NCBI GenBank assembly: GCA_022376925.1
Contig: JAIOJX010000031.1
Coordinates: 139,022,854-139,086,853 of the forward strand
Direction of reading: 5' to 3'
DNA: 64,000 nucleotides
From: Tragulus kanchil
Taxonomy: Eukaryota; Chordata; Mammalia; Artiodactyla; Tragulidae
In this document: one piece after another, positions 10,500 through 23,283 of the stretch
Numbering within the stretch: the stretch's first letter is position 1
How the letters are laid out: every line of letters begins with the position of its first letter
The notes under the pieces: model-generated
Told to the model about the DNA's origin: nothing
Seen by the model: the letters and a program-made list of their open reading frames with translations, nothing else
The model's database searches: none
Translations under genes and position numbers: made by a program

Positions 10500-12965
10500 A
10501 AAATGTTTTGGTGTTGTTTTATTGCCAACATTTTATTATGAAAATATTCAAAGATATAGTAAAGTTAAAGGAATTTTACAGAGAACCAAGGTATCTAGAG
10601 TCTATCATTAACATTTTACTATGCTTGCTTTATCACTTCTCTGTCTACCCATTAACCCATCTTATTTGGTTCTTCAAAGTAAATCCAGGACATCATATAT
10701 GTTCCCCCTTGATAGTTCAGCAAGGCTTTTATTAATTAGGGTTCAGTATTTGTTTATAGTTTCGTTTTGATGTTAAATTTACACAAAAATGAAGTGTTCA
10801 GATTCTAAGTGCATTCCACGAGTTTTAACAAGTGTGTACACCTGTGCAACCCAAAGCCCTTCCTTTGATGTTGTATTCACTACCAGTAAGTACCCTCTTG
10901 CCTCTTCCATGGAAATTCTTACCTGTACTCCCTAACAGACAACCACTGTTCTGATTTTTTTTCACTGTAGATTTTTGTCTGGTCTTTAATTTCATATGGC
11001 TAATTATGTAGTCCCCACGCTTTTATGTAAGACTTGCTGCACTCAGAATAATATTTTTGAGATCCGTCCATGTTGTTGCATGTGTTTGGTCATTCATTCC
11101 TTTTTATTGCTGAGTAATACAGCAGTGAATAGCTGTTCCAGTTTGTTGATCCATTTTCCTGCAGGTGGACAACCGGTCTCTTTCCATTTCTATTATGAAT
11201 GGAGCTGCCGCGAACATCCGTGGACACATCTTTTTGGGGATGGATATTTATATGTATTGTGGGATAAGACTTAGAAGTGAAATCACTGGGTCATGTTTAG
11301 TTATGTAAGAAACTTTCCAGCCTGTTTGAAACAGAATTGTCATTTTATATTCCCACCCACAATCTATCAAGGTTCAAGTTGTTCCACAAGCTTTCCAATA
11401 TTTGCTGTTGTCATTCTTTTTAATTTTAGCTATTCTGATAAATGTGAAGAGGTACCTCATTATGGCTTTGATTTGCATTTCCCTGATGACTAATGATGTT
11501 TTCCATTTTTCATGCATTTATTAGCCTTTCATATATCTTCTTTTGTGCAGTTCCTTTCAAATCTTTTGTCCATTTTTAATTAGGTGGTTTGTCTTTTTTA
11601 TTATTGAGCAATAGGAGTTATTTATAGATCCCAAACACCAGTCCTTTTTCAGATATATGTTTTGACAACATTTTCTTCTTATCTGTGGTTTGCCTGTTTT
11701 CTGAAGTTTTACTTTAGATGAGCAGAAATTTTAGTTTTGATCAATGCTAGAGATCTTTTTCCTCTTATTAAAATTGCTTTCTGTGACCTACCTCTCTAAA
11801 AGCTTTATGGGTTTAGTTCTTGCATTGACATCTAAGATACCTCTGGAATTAATTTTTGTGTATGGCATGAGGTAGGAATTGCAGTTACTAATGTGAGTGT
11901 GGAGTTATCCCAGTACAATTACTTGAAAATTACTTGATTTCCCCATTTTATTGCCTTGTTGCTTTTATTGAAAGCAAAACAATTGCATACGTGTGCATCC
12001 TCTAGTCTGTTTCATGTGTGATTTGTCCATCATCAAGTCAATATCACCATGTCTTTATTACTGTAGCATTATACTAAGTCTTGAAATCATGTAAGAGGTC
12101 CTCCAATTTTGTTCTTCTTTCTAAAGATAATTTTGTGTATTTTAGGTCTTTGCATTTCCGCACACATTCCATGGTCAGCTTGCCAGTTTCTACCAGAAAA
12201 ATTAAATAGCCTGCTGGAACTTTGTTTGGGATTACACTGAATCTTTAGGATTATTTGAGGATAATTGACTCCTTAACAGTATGGAGTCTTTTCATCTTGG
12301 AACATAATTTAGCTTACCATTTCTTTGGATATCCATTAGTTTCAACAATGGCTTCTAGTAGAAGACTTGCATATTAAATCTATTCCTAAATATGTTATGC
12401 TTTGACTTTTTGAAATGAATGTTTAAAATTTCATTTCTGATTGTTTGCTGCTAGTATATAAATATGCATTTGGTTTTTGTGTATTACCTTTGTATCCTGA
12501 GGACATCCTAAAAGCATTTAGTAGTTTGGGCAGTGTTTTTATAGATTCCTTGGGATTTTCTCTGAATGATTATGTCAACTGTTTTTTTTTTTTTTTTTTT
12601 GCTTCTTGCTTTTCTATCCTTATAATTTTTATTTATTTCACTTGCGTCATTGGACCAGACAGACCTCCAGTACAATGTTAAATAGCAGGGGTGAAAGCTG
12701 ACAGATCTTGGCATCTTAGGGAAAAAGCATTCAGTATTTCATCATGAAGTGTATTAGTTGTAGGGTTTTCCGGTAACTGTCCTTCATTCTGTTGAGAAAG
12801 ATGTTTTCTATTTGTAGTTGACTGAAAAATTTGATCAGAAATTGATTTTGAATTCTCAAATGTTTATTCTGCATCTGTTGAAATGATTGGAGTTTTCTCC
12901 CTAGTGATCTAGTTAAACCAGCCTTGCATTCTTGAATAAACCCCACAAGTTTTCTTATAACCTAG
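10500..12965 (-). mobile_element. old L1 LINE, antisense, 5'-truncated
   Basis: The plus strand reads the reverse of an old mammalian L1: 3' UTR first (attttattatgaaaatattc, then cacctgtgcaacccaaa), then the end of ORF2 (catgttgttgcatgtg, then tttattgctgagtaat). Further ORF2 follows (gatttgcatttccctgatga) up to cttgaataaaccccac near 12940. Stops and frameshifts are frequent, so it is not active. A T-run of about 19 bases lies inside at 12582-12600. The many short frames here are debris of this element. Confidence 0.85.
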
Positions 12966-13195
12966 ATTTTTCTTTTATAATTATTAAAAGCTTGCTTTTG
13001 TACATTTGGGTGTAAAAATAAAAGATCATCTGGTACTTACATAAAAATGCAAATATAAGCTGCTTGTTTCAGACAGTCTAGAGTGCCTTCACATTCCTAA
13101 ATGTCTTCACATTCCAAATATCACTGAATCACTTTTCATCAATGCCTCTGTGTTTCCACACAATGTTTTCTTCTTTGCTATGTAGAGGACTGTTG
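12966..13195. other. unique AT-rich sequence
   Basis: Nothing recognised between the L1 and duplication 3. Confidence 0.4.
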
Positions 13196-15477
13196 ATAGA
13201 GAATTTTTTAAAATGGTGCTGCACTATTATCTTCAGGATTTTATTCCAGGCTGCTGTTCCCTCTGCTACAAGCTTTGATGACATGTATAAACATTGACAG
13301 TCATATAACGACTGCTGTCCACCAATAACAATGATTAGACCCATTCTGATTTGGGGAATGTTAAGATGTAAATAAAATGTAGATGTTAGAACTGCTTAAA
13401 CACAATAACAACTTCAGTTTTTCCCTCTGTCACAAAAGGGATTTATAATGGAGAATTCTGTTTAGTACAAGATACATTTCCAATCATGTTTAAAATTTTA
13501 CGAGGAGAAAATAGGACTTCTATAATCAGAAAGAATTTAATGGATACTTTTAAGAAAATTAATTAAAAACCATCAGGGACAGTTTATAATTTTCATGTTT
13601 GCTTTTAACTTTAGGAAGTTTATATATAAAGAGGGCTTTGGAAAAACATCTAGTCCATAGAGTTCAGTAAACAAAGGGAATATTGACCATTTGACAAGTC
13701 AGCTAGACTTGTAAGCTCCATGAGAGCAGAAACCAAGTGTGTTATGATCATCACAAGAACTTCTGTGTCTTCATATTTCATGGTAAGAAACTGGCACTCA
13801 ATAAATACTTTCTGAAAGCATGAGTGTGTGAGTAAGACTTAGAAAAATATAAACTAGTCAGAAGTCACACAGAGGAAACTTATAAGCTGCAGTGGGACTA
13901 TAATTTGAGTTTACACTTGATCGTCTTTTGCATCCAACTGAGACCTGGAATGGTTGGTTTATGTAAGTTTTCTGACCTTGCAAAGACTGTGAATTCTGTG
14001 TGTGTGTGTGTGTATTATAATTTGGGTATCCTGCTGTGTGCACCAGGGATCTTGCCGGATATGGCAGCAATTACAAAAGTCTAGACCTTGTTGTCATAGC
14101 ATAATAGAAATTTCTGTCTCTTCCTTCCCCATAACAGTACTGAAAACAAGTCACAGATGCAGTAGGTGGCTATTAATCACTCCTGTTAGCTAGACTGCAT
14201 CTCAGTGGCATGTTGTGCATTATTAAATTATACCATCGCTCACTCTTGGGCTGCTGTGTTTAACTGCATAGAAAGAATTACTGATCAAATCTCCTCAAAT
14301 ACTTTTCTCCTAGTACAAATCAAGCCTTGTTTGTTTATAGAGAATTTTTAAAATGGTGCTGCACTATTATCTTCAGGATTTTATTCCAGGCTGCTGTTCC
14401 CTCTGCTACAAGCTTTGATGACATGTATAAACATTGACAGTCATATAACGACTGCTGTCCACCAATAACAATGATTAGACCCATTCTGATTTGGGGAATG
14501 TTAAGATGTAAATAAAATGTAGATGTTAGAACTGCTTAAACACAATAACAACTTCATTTTTTCCCCTCTGTCACAAAAGGGATTTATAATGGAGAATTCT
14601 GTTTAGTACAAGATACATTTCCAATCATGTTTAAAATTTTACGAGGAGAAAATAGGACTTCTATAATCAGAAAGAATTTAATGGATACTTTTAAGAAAAT
14701 TAATTAAAAACCATCAGGGACAGTTTATAATTTTCATGTTTGCTTTTAACTTTAGGAAGTTTATATATAAAGAGGGCTTTGGAAAAACATCTAGTCCATA
14801 GAGTTCAGTAAACAAAGGGAATATTGACCATTTGACAAGTCAGCTAGACTTGTAAGCTCCATGAGAGCAGAAACCAAGTGTGTTATGATCATCACAAGAA
14901 CTTCTGTGTCTTCATATTTCATGGTAAGAAACTGGCACTCAATAAATACTTTCTGAAAGCATGAGTGTGTGAGTAAGACTTAGAAAAATATAAACTAGTC
15001 AGAAGTCACACAGAGGAAACTTATAAGCTGCAGTGGGACTATAATTTGAGTTTACACTTGATCGTCTTTTGCATCCAACTGAGACCTGGAATGGTTGGTT
15101 TATGTAAGTTTTCTGACCTTGCAAAGACTGTGAATTCTGTGTGTGTGTGTGTGTATTATAATTTGGGTATCCTGCTGTGTGCACCAGGGATCTTGCCGGA
15201 TATGGCAGCAATTACAAAAGTCTAGACCTTGTTGTCATAGCATAATAGAAATTTCTGTCTCTTCCTTCCCCATAACAGTACTGAAAACAAGTCACAGATG
15301 CAGTAGGTGGCTATTAATCACTCCTGTTAGCTAGACTGCATCTCAGTGGCATGTTGTGCATTATTAAATTATACCATCGCTCACTCTTGGGCTGCTGTGT
15401 TTAACTGCATAGAAAGAATTACTGATCAAATCTCCTCAAATACTTTTCTCCTAGTACAAATCAAGCCTTGTTTGTTT
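13196..15477. repeat. tandem duplication 3 (unit 1141 bp)
   Basis: Copy A is 13196-14336 and copy B 14337-15477, offset exactly 1141 over most of the unit. The copies join directly with no filler. Differences are homopolymer-type: gaattttttaaa against gaatttttaaa, and cagtttttccctc against catttttt with an extra c. Each copy carries a short (TG)n run (near 13997-14013 and 15138-15153). Confidence 0.92.
13695..13815 (+). mobile_element. L2 3' end (also at 14836-14956 in the duplicate)
   Basis: The order 'gtaagctccatgagagcaga' and then 'ggcactcaataaatacttt' is the classic L2 3' terminus. It is repeated in copy B of duplication 3. Confidence 0.7.
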
Positions 15478-15496
15478 GAGCAAAGGTTACATGGCT

Positions 15497-17801
15497 AAAT
15501 GCTATGGATAATCGAAACTCTTTTGAGGATCTGGCTCAACCATCTTCAAATACCAACAGGTGCTAGCCACCTCCTTAGTATCTCTCCTGAACTCAAATAC
15601 CTTCATATTTTCTCTTGCCCCATCATGTATTCTCATCAAGGCCACACCATGTCTTCAAACTGAGCTCATGGTCTTCTGCAGCCAAACACCCTGTCTTGCT
15701 CTCTCCTCACATCTTCCACATCTCAGGGAATGGAACCACCGTGTACTGGAACCTAGGAGACATCTTGACGTTTTTCCTCAATTCCTAACCCATGAGTCAA
15801 TCATGTTTACTCTACTTCCAAAGAGATTCCAAATATGTACACTTATCTCCATCCCTAAAATCTGCTCTGGAATACCATATTTCACGCGGAGGCTTCTAAA
15901 GTAACTTCCAGATACCTATTCTTGCTCCCTACAGCCTATGCTCCCCACAACAGACAGAGAGATCTAAAAACACAAATCAGATCATGTCATTTCTCTGCTC
16001 AAGACCTTCCTGTGCATTCTAATGTTTCATGGAAAAAACCCAAATGACTTTCCACAAACCAGTAAGGCACTGCGTGAGCTGGCCCTTGCCTAGCTCTCAG
16101 TACATGTTACACACTCCACTAACCAAATGCTAGCCCCACTGGCCGTTGGTTTCCATGAACACGCAAGCACGTCCCCACTCTAGCGCACCAGCACTTGCTT
16201 GTTTCTCCTCCCTGGGTGCCCCTTAGGTTAGCTCTTCACATGGCTAGCCCTTGTCATTATTTGCATATCAGCTTAAATGCCACTTCCTTAAAGAGGAAGT
16301 TTCTCAAGCTCTTTATAGAAAAGAGGGTTTTCCCATATTTTGTTTTGTTTTTGCTTACTTGTTTTGTTTTTATTTATTTTTCGTTTATTTCTCTCTTAGC
16401 ACTCACTACAGTCTGTCAACTACTTTATTTGTCTGGTTATTTGGGCTTTTTTTCCTTTCTTTTTCTTTCTTTTTTAACTGAAGTATAGCTAATTTATACT
16501 GTTGTATTAGTTTCAATTATACAATAAAGTGACTAAAATGTATATGCCTATTTTTTCAGGTATTTTGTAATTATAGATTATTATAGGATATTAAGTGTAG
16601 GTTGTTTAGATGTTTTATACATAGTAGTATGTATATGCCCCCCATCAGTTTTTTAAATTCTCAAATGCTATGGATAATCGAAACTCTTTTGAGGATCTGG
16701 CTCAACCATCTTCAAATACCAACAGGTGCTAGCCACCTCCTTAGTATCTCTCCTGAACTCAAATACCTTCATATTTTCTCTTGCCCCATCATGTATTCTC
16801 ATCAAGGCCACACCATGTCTTCAAACTGAGCTCATGGTCTTCTGCAGCCAAACACCCTGTCTTGCTCTCTCCTCACATCTTCCACATCTCAGGGAATGGA
16901 ACCACCGTGTACTGGAACCTAGGAGACATCTTGACGTTTTTCCTCAATTCCTAACCCATGAGTCAATCATGTTTACTCTACTTCCAAAGAGATTCCAAAT
17001 ATGTACACTTATCTCCATCCCTAAAATCTGCTCTGGAATACCATATTTCACGGAGGCTTCTAAAGTAACTTCCAGATACCTATTCTTGCTCCCTACAGCC
17101 TATGCTCCCCACAACAGACAGAGAGATCTAAAAACACAAATCAGATCATGTCATTTCTCTGCTCAAGACCTTCCTGTGCATTCTAATGTTTCATGGAAAA
17201 AACCCAAATGACTTTCCACAAACCAGTAAGGCACTGCGTGAGCTGGCCCTTGCCTAGCTCTCAGTACATGTTACACACTCCACTAACCAAATGCTAGCCC
17301 CACTGGCCGTTGGTTTCCATGAACACGCAAGCACGTCCCCACTCTAGCGCACCAGCACTTGCTTGTTTCTCCTCCCTGGGTGCCCCTTAGGTTAGCTCTT
17401 CACATGGCTAGCCCTTGTCATTATTTGCATATCAGCTTAAATGCCACTTCCTTAAAGAGGAAGTTTCTCAAGCTCTTTATAGAAAAGAGGGTTTTCCCAT
17501 ATTTTGTTTTGTTTTTGCTTACTTGTTTTGTTTTTATTTATTTTTCGTTTATTTCTCTCTTAGCACTCACTACAGTCTGTCAACTACTTTATTTGTCTGG
17601 TTATTTGGGCTTTTTTTCCTTTCTTTTTCTTTCTTTTTTAACTGAAGTATAGCTAATTTATACTGTTGTATTAGTTTCAATTATACAATAAAGTGACTAA
17701 AATGTATATGCCTATTTTTTCAGGTATTTTGTAATTATAGATTATTATAGGATATTAAGTGTAGGTTGTTTAGATGTTTTATACATAGTAGTATGTATAT
17801 G
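15497..17801. repeat. tandem duplication 4 (unit about 1.14 kb)
   Basis: Copy A is 15497-16637, a 25-base filler follows (16638-16662), and copy B is 16663-17801; offset 1166 then 1164. One difference is cacgcggagg against cacggagg (2 bases). Copy A ends inside the 3' UTR of an L1 that is completed only in copy B. Confidence 0.92.
16447..16637 (-). mobile_element. L1 3' UTR fragment, cut at the duplication junction
   Basis: It has a T-rich start and aactgaagtatagctaattt, identical to the left part of the L1 at 17611-18195. It breaks off at 16637 where copy A of duplication 4 ends. Confidence 0.8.
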
Positions 17802-18195
17802 TCAATCCCAAATTCTAATTCAAAAAGATAGATGCATTCATAGCAGCACCATTTATAATAGCCAAGATATGGAAGCAACCTAAATGCCCACTGACAGAAG
17901 AATGGTTAAAGAAGATGTGGTGTATGTATATATACAATGGAATATTAGCCATAAAAGAATGAAATAATGCCATTTGCAACAGCATGCATAAACCTAGAGA
18001 TGATCATATTAAGTGAAATAAGTCAAACAAATACAAATATCATGTCATATCCCTTTAATGTGGGATCTTAAAAAAGTGATGCAATTGAACTTATTTATGA
18101 AGCAGAGATACACTTACAGACATAGAAAACAAACTGACAGTTGCCAAAGGGGATAGCATCAGGGAAGCGGTGGCAGAAATAAATTAGGAGTTTGG
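17611..18195 (-). mobile_element. L1 insertion with 5' inversion (twin priming)
   Basis: From 17611 to about 17822 the sequence is antisense L1 3' UTR, starting with a T-rich run (the poly-A tail) and ending near 'tcaatcccaaattctaatt'. From about 17823 to 18195 the direction flips: sense-strand ORF2 end follows (gcagcaccatttataatagc, then acaatggaatattagcc), stopping at 'aaattaggagtttgg'. The two parts meet at the same point of the L1 consensus. This is the known signature of twin-primed insertion. The host sequence on both sides is one L2 element. Confidence 0.8.
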
Positions 18196-18290
18196 TTCAT
18201 CCCCTCATTAGAATATAAGCTCCTTGCTGTCAAAACTTTGTATTATATTGTTCAAAGTGCTCAATACTAGCACACTTCCTAGTATATGTT

Positions 18291-19795
18291 ATTCCCTCTC
18301 CCTCTCTCTTACATGAAAAGAAAGTGTTTATAGTTAGAGGAATTTGAATCCCATTCACAAGAGAAATCGCAATCCTGTTGGGTAGATGAGAGGTACCCAG
18401 GAACGGAGTAGGGATGACACAGCATACAGCTGTGGGGACTGAATCTGGGTGCAGTAAAGATAAATAAGAAGAAGGAAAACATGGGGTATAGGCAGAGTAG
18501 GCTTGGAAGACTTCATGAGGAAAGTAGACTTTTATTCATTTATTCTTATATCCATACAGATAATATACACATATATGAGTGAGTGGGGTGTGAGTATCTG
18601 TATACTCCTCTTCCCCAAGTTGGCTCTGATCTCAGCCTTTATGTGGTAGCAAGATGGCAGTCAGATGCTCCAGCCATGTAGTCTCCTCACTGGAAGCTCT
18701 CACAGAAACCCTGAAATCTACTCCACGGAGTGGGATCACATCACCTGCTCCCATTTGAACCACCACTGAGGGCCGGTTGCCTGTGACCTGGAGTGGTGCC
18801 TCCCAAATCAAAACCAGGGACTGAACTGAAGGAATAGGAAAAGTATGCCCTGAGATCACTGGTTCACTTGGTAAACATTTTATGGGACTCTTCTGTAAGC
18901 CAGATGCTGGAGAGACAAAGATAAGTAAACTCTCATGCCTTAACTGAACAGAGACATGATCAAGGGCTGAGCTACAGTGAGACAAGTCTAGGATAGAGGG
19001 CAGTTGGGAAACTTACATGAGAGAAGAAGAGGGCTGCAGGTAGATAGTGGTATTCGATCTGGGCCTCAGGGAACAGGAAGCAATTGCCAGATGAAAAAAG
19101 AAAGGAAGGGACCTCTCAGGACAAAGGGAAGGGACATACAAGTCCCAGAGATGTGAAAAAGAAGAGTCGAATCATTTGATGGAGTGGAAGGAGACCTGAG
19201 CTCAAGGACAATAGGGATAGATGGAAAGTTTTAGTAAAAAGTTTGGTGCATAGTTTGCAAGTTCACAATCTGTATCTGTATCCTGCTTATACTAGTGTTT
19301 TGTTTGACCACCATATTATTTTAATTTTTAAAATTGTTTTAAATCTTTAAAACGTAGGAATTTTACATCAAACTCAGATTTTCAGCTTCCTTTGAAACAG
19401 ATGCGGCATGGTAGGTCCACATTCTCAATTGAAGTCCACTGTGATGGCCCCAGGTGGGTGGGATAAGGGAGCTCTACCCCACCCTCGGAGTCCCCACCTC
19501 AGTATCGATTATCTGACTGATTCTATAGGCTTTTAACTTTGAAGCCTATGGCCAGGTGAAATAACATGACTCTGCGTGGATGAATGGTTTGTGTGCCAAA
19601 CTAAGACATTTAGAGTCGATCCTGCAGGCAATGAATATCCACTGACAGTTTTAAAATACGTGAATGTCATGACGAGTTCTTATCCATCTTTATAGTCTCT
19701 CCAGCAATTAGCACAATGGCTTACTCAAAGCAGGTGTTAAGTCATTATTGAATTAATTAATTAAAGAAGGAATAAATCTTAAAAATTAATGAGTA
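18291..19795. other. mostly unique sequence with weak L2-like patches
   Basis: The piece 18845-18965 (tggtaaacattttatggg, then gccagatgctggagagacaa) resembles antisense L2 3' end. The minus-strand frame 18632-18985 overlaps that patch and shows no known domain. The rest is not recognised. Confidence 0.4.
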
Positions 19796-20290
19796 ACAAG
19801 CACTTTGGAAAACTTTTTGGCAGTAAAAATGAAGCCTGTATATATACCAGTCTATGACACAGCAATCCCACTCCTAAAGACACATCCTGTGGACATGCAT
19901 ATGTGTGTTTTCTGTGAGACATGGACTAGAATGTTCACAGCCATCAAAAACCTAAATATTCATCCATGGTAACATAGACCAATAAGAGGTAGTGTATTCA
20001 CAGGGCAGAATACTACTACAAGGCAGTGAGAATGGATGATATAATTCCATACAAAAATATGGATGAGTCTTAAAAGCATAGTATTGAGTAAAGGAAATAA
20101 AACAGGACATACTATATGATTTTATCTAAAGTATGAAGACAGAAAATGATTCCATCTCATGAGAAGTTAATACTGTGGTTACTCTTAGAGGATTTAGTGA
20201 TTAGGACCCTGCAGGGAACTTTGGGGCTGCTGTCTGGTTCTGATTCTTAACTGGGTGCCGTTACACAGGGGTGGAAGTTTGTGAAAAATA
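19796..20290 (+). mobile_element. old L1 LINE, ORF2 end and 3' UTR
   Basis: The order 'cagcaatcccactcctaaag', 'gaatgttcacagccatcaa', 'gggcagaatactactacaag' and 'acatactatatgattttatc' is the sense-strand end of an old L1. Heavily mutated. Confidence 0.75.
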
Positions 20291-20292
20291 GT

Positions 20293-20510
20293 ATGTGTGC
20301 TTGGTCACCTAGTCATGTCTGACTCTTTGTAACCTCATGGACTTAAGCCCACCAGACTCCTCTGTCCATAGAATTTTCCAAGCAAGAATACTGGAGCAGG
20401 TTGCCATTTCCTGCTCCAGGTGACCTTCGTAACCCAGGGATCAAACCTGTGTCTCTTGTGTCTCCTACATTGGTAGGCAGATTATTTACCACTTAACCAC
20501 CTGGGAAGAG
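20293..20510 (-). mobile_element. Bov-tA SINE
   Basis: The body is 'catgtctgactctttgtaac' and 'cctctgtccatagaattttc', with the tRNA-derived head at the right end (accacctgggaag). It sits just after the old L1 fragment. Confidence 0.85.
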
Positions 20511-20585
20511 CAGATCCTTAGGATCTGTGCAATTACTGTATGTAAGATCAGCGAGGTTTATCAGTCTGGCCACCTGATACAAAGA

Positions 20586-20801
20586 GACAACTCATTGGAA
20601 AAGACCCTGATGGTGGGAAAAACTAGAAGGCAGAAGAAGGGGACAACAGAGGACAAGATGATTGGATGGCATCACCAACTCAGTGGACATGAGTTTGAAC
20701 ACACTTTGGGAGATGGTGAAGGACATAGAAGCCTGACGTGCTTCAGTCCATGAAGTCACAAAGAGTCAGACATGACTGAGTGACTGAAGTGAACTGAAGA
20801 T
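20586..20801 (+). mobile_element. BovB 3' end fragment
   Basis: It begins ctcattggaaaagaccctga, continues through 'gatggcatcaccaactcagt' and 'ggacatgagtttgaac', and ends 'gactgaagtgaactgaag', the usual BovB tail. Better preserved than the copy at 695. Confidence 0.9.
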
Positions 20802-21806
20802 CAGTGTGTGAGTCCCTTTCTGAAATTGTCTTGCAACATCCAGCATGGTTCAATACATTCTGAGTGATCAATTTAAGCCAACTCTGTTCTCTACAATACA
20901 TTAACTATAACCTAGTAAATGTATTTGTATTCAATTGATTAATCTGGGAGAAGGGAAGACCCCTCAGCAGCGTGGGGACCTTGGAACAAGACAGTCTAAA
21001 AACAAAGAGCCAGGTTAGAGCAAGAAGTGCAAGACTGTAAACCCCAAGCTGGCAGGCCCTGGATAAGACCACCGGGCCTCCTTAAAGCAGTTGGTGAGAA
21101 TTAACTCTTCGGAACATCAGCAGAGTCTGGGAATTCAATTAGAAAGTGCATACTTCATGAGGAAAAAAAAAATGTTGGTGCCAAGCAAAGCCATTCAATA
21201 GAGGTCTATCGAGTACTTGCTAAAAACAAAGCAAGCTGCATCCTCCCGGGTAGCAGGGATGGGAAGTCAGGAAGCCGCCCTCAGGATGGTCCTGCTTTGG
21301 TAGGAGAGAGACCAGCAAATGGGCCAGTGGATAGCTGAGAAGCAGGGAAGAGGGCCATGCAGGTTGCTCTGGAGCTGCATTCTGATTGGAGGGCCAGAAT
21401 AGACAGTAGAAGATGGCCCTGACCGATGGAGAAAAGTTCTCTGGGAAGGGAGAAACAAGGGGTGAATTTTCCAGCCTGCTGGGACTGTGGCAGCATAGTC
21501 TGACTGTTGAGAGCAGCTGCGCATATCCACGTGGGGGACAGTCCTGGGTTGCTAGAGATCCAAGTGCAGGGAGCCCTGCAAGAGGTAAAGCAGGGCAAGT
21601 GAGAAGGTCAGGGCAGCAAAAGGTTCTTGATGACTGCTGGCCATCCTGCAGGTGTGGTGATGCTGGCGATGCTGGTGGTGTGTGATGGGGAAAGGACCCT
21701 AAAGATTTTACCCCAACCTGTGTTTTTAAGAACTATCAGTTGGTCTTAAGGGAAAGGATAAACCATGCATGGACTACAAACTCAAATACCCACAGAGTTA
21801 GCCATT
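20802..21806. other. unique sequence, nothing recognised
   Basis: No repeat family is visible. Overlapping open frames on both strands at 21267-21685 arise from a GC-richer patch; they lack a domain and I do not call them genes. Confidence 0.35.
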
Positions 21807-21923
21807 CAATAAAGGGAAGAGGGCCAAGTGATATGGTATAGTAAGTGCTATAATAGGTGGGCATAATTCCCATAATAATGGGAACTGCTGCTCTGTCGTA
21901 TTGTTGGGGATAAGAGAATGGAA

Positions 21924-22190
21924 GGGGCTTCCCTGGTGGTCCAGTGGGTAAGGACACCGCCTTGCAGTGCAAGGGGCTCCAGTTCGATCCCTGGCCTGGG
22001 AAGATTCCACGTGCTGCGGAGTGGCTGGACCAATGTGTCCAATTACCGAGCTGGAGCTCTGGAGTGCATGCACCCAGAGCTGGTGCTCTGCAGTGAGAGA
22101 GGCCACCGCGATGGGAGGCCCACACAGGCCAAAGGACAAAGATGGAAATAAACGAAAGACCAATAGAAGTGGCCAAAAAGAAAAAAAAAA
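21924..22190 (+). mobile_element. tRNA-derived SINE
   Basis: It starts ggggcttccctggtggtcca, has an A-box-like tggtccagtgggtaagga and a B-box-like agttcgatccc, and ends 'gaccaatagaagtggcc' plus an A-rich tail. These are the internal RNA polymerase III promoter boxes of a tRNA-derived SINE. No functional tRNA is implied. Confidence 0.9.
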
Positions 22191-22339
22191 GAGAGGAGGG
22201 AGGTGTAGGTGCTGGTGAAGTTGATGGTGTATCTAAGGGGCAGTCAACACTCACTTCCAGTGGGCTATCATCTGTATAAAGTCCTGGGCCCAGCACTAGT
22301 CCAATTTCTCTAGAGAAGCTAGAAATATGAATATTTATA

Positions 22340-22860
22340 CACACCTAAGCAATCTATCCTATTTTTTTTCCCAAAGCATCATACAGTCTAAACAACTTGT
22401 ACTTGGAATCAGCTTAGAGCAGCCTTTGTGACCTCTGAAAATTAAAAATCCACATCACTCAGGTGTTCTACTTCATGGTCCTAGGGAGTTTGGGGAAAGT
22501 GCCGTGATAAAAAGAAGGTATCAGGACATCCAAACACTTTTTTGCAAAAGCCGAAAAGACCTGGAACAGCTGCTAACCATTCTGTTGGGGCAATGTCTGG
22601 GGTGTATTCGGGACAACATTGATCATCACAACAGTGCTTTGTGTGTCTGAGTCTCATCCATTTGTTATCTTCACGGCTGGGTTTTTTGCCGTCAATATTT
22701 TGGGTGAAGAGAGACATCTCCCTCTAATGACGCCCTAATCGTTACTAATTTCCTCTGCCTGGATTGTACACCATCAGGTGTAATGAGCACATTTGCGTTT
22801 AATGCTCCTGCTGCAAAGAGTTCCTGGGAAATGGTTGGAAGGCACGTGCCCAAGCCTGCG
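22340..22860. promoter_or_regulatory. candidate conserved non-coding element (repeated at 23433-23955)
   Basis: A transposon-free block. It holds an E-box CAGGTG (22775-22780) within a palindrome of 6-base arms, tacacc and ggtgta (22767-22782), next to several TAAT words (ctctaatgacgccctaatcg). It is carried along in duplication 5. Regulatory function is inferred, not shown. Confidence 0.35.
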
Positions 22861-23018
22861 GATGTGTATGGCTGGGGTGGGCCGGGGGGGTGCCCATGCC
22901 ACAATAAAGGGAAGAGGGCCAAGTGATATGGTATAGTAAGTGCTATAATAGGTGGGCATAATTCCCATAATAATGGGAACTGCTGCTCTGTCGTATTGTT
23001 GGGGATAAGAGAATGGAA

Positions 23019-23283
23019 GGGGCTTCCCTGGTGGTCCAGTGGGTAAGGACACCGCCTTGCAGTGCAAGGGGCTCCAGTTCGATCCCTGGCCTGGGAAGAT
23101 TCCACGTGCTGCGGAGTGGCTGGACCAATGTGTCCAATTACCGAGCTGGAGCTCTGGAGTGCATGCACCCAGAGCTGGTGCTCTGCAGTGAGAGAGGCCA
23201 CCGCGATGGGAGGCCCACACAGGCCAAAGGACAAAGATGGAAATAAACGAAAGACCAATAGAAGTGGCCAAAAAAAAAAAAAA
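23019..23283 (+). mobile_element. tRNA-derived SINE (copy in duplication 5)
   Basis: Same element as 21924-22190 with a pure A-run where the first copy has one G inside it. Not an independent insertion. Confidence 0.9.

Larger units (their letters stand above)
15545..18290 (+). mobile_element. L2 LINE, ORF2 end to 3' terminus, duplicated and split by L1
   Basis: Recognisable L2 landmarks in order are: 'aaactgagctcatggtcttc', 'gaacctaggagacatcttga', 'cacaaatcagatcatgtca', 'atgccacttccttaaagagg', and finally 'tagaatataagctccttgct' and 'gtgctcaatactagcac' after the L1 insertion. The first four occur twice because of duplication 4. The apparent 114- and 161-codon frames here are translations of decayed L2 sequence and are not intact genes. 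Confidence 0.8.

Noticed and set aside
21736..23271. Minus-strand frames of 202, 188 and 165 codons
   Set aside because: They share the same SINE antisense peptide because of duplication 5 and carry no independent coding evidence.
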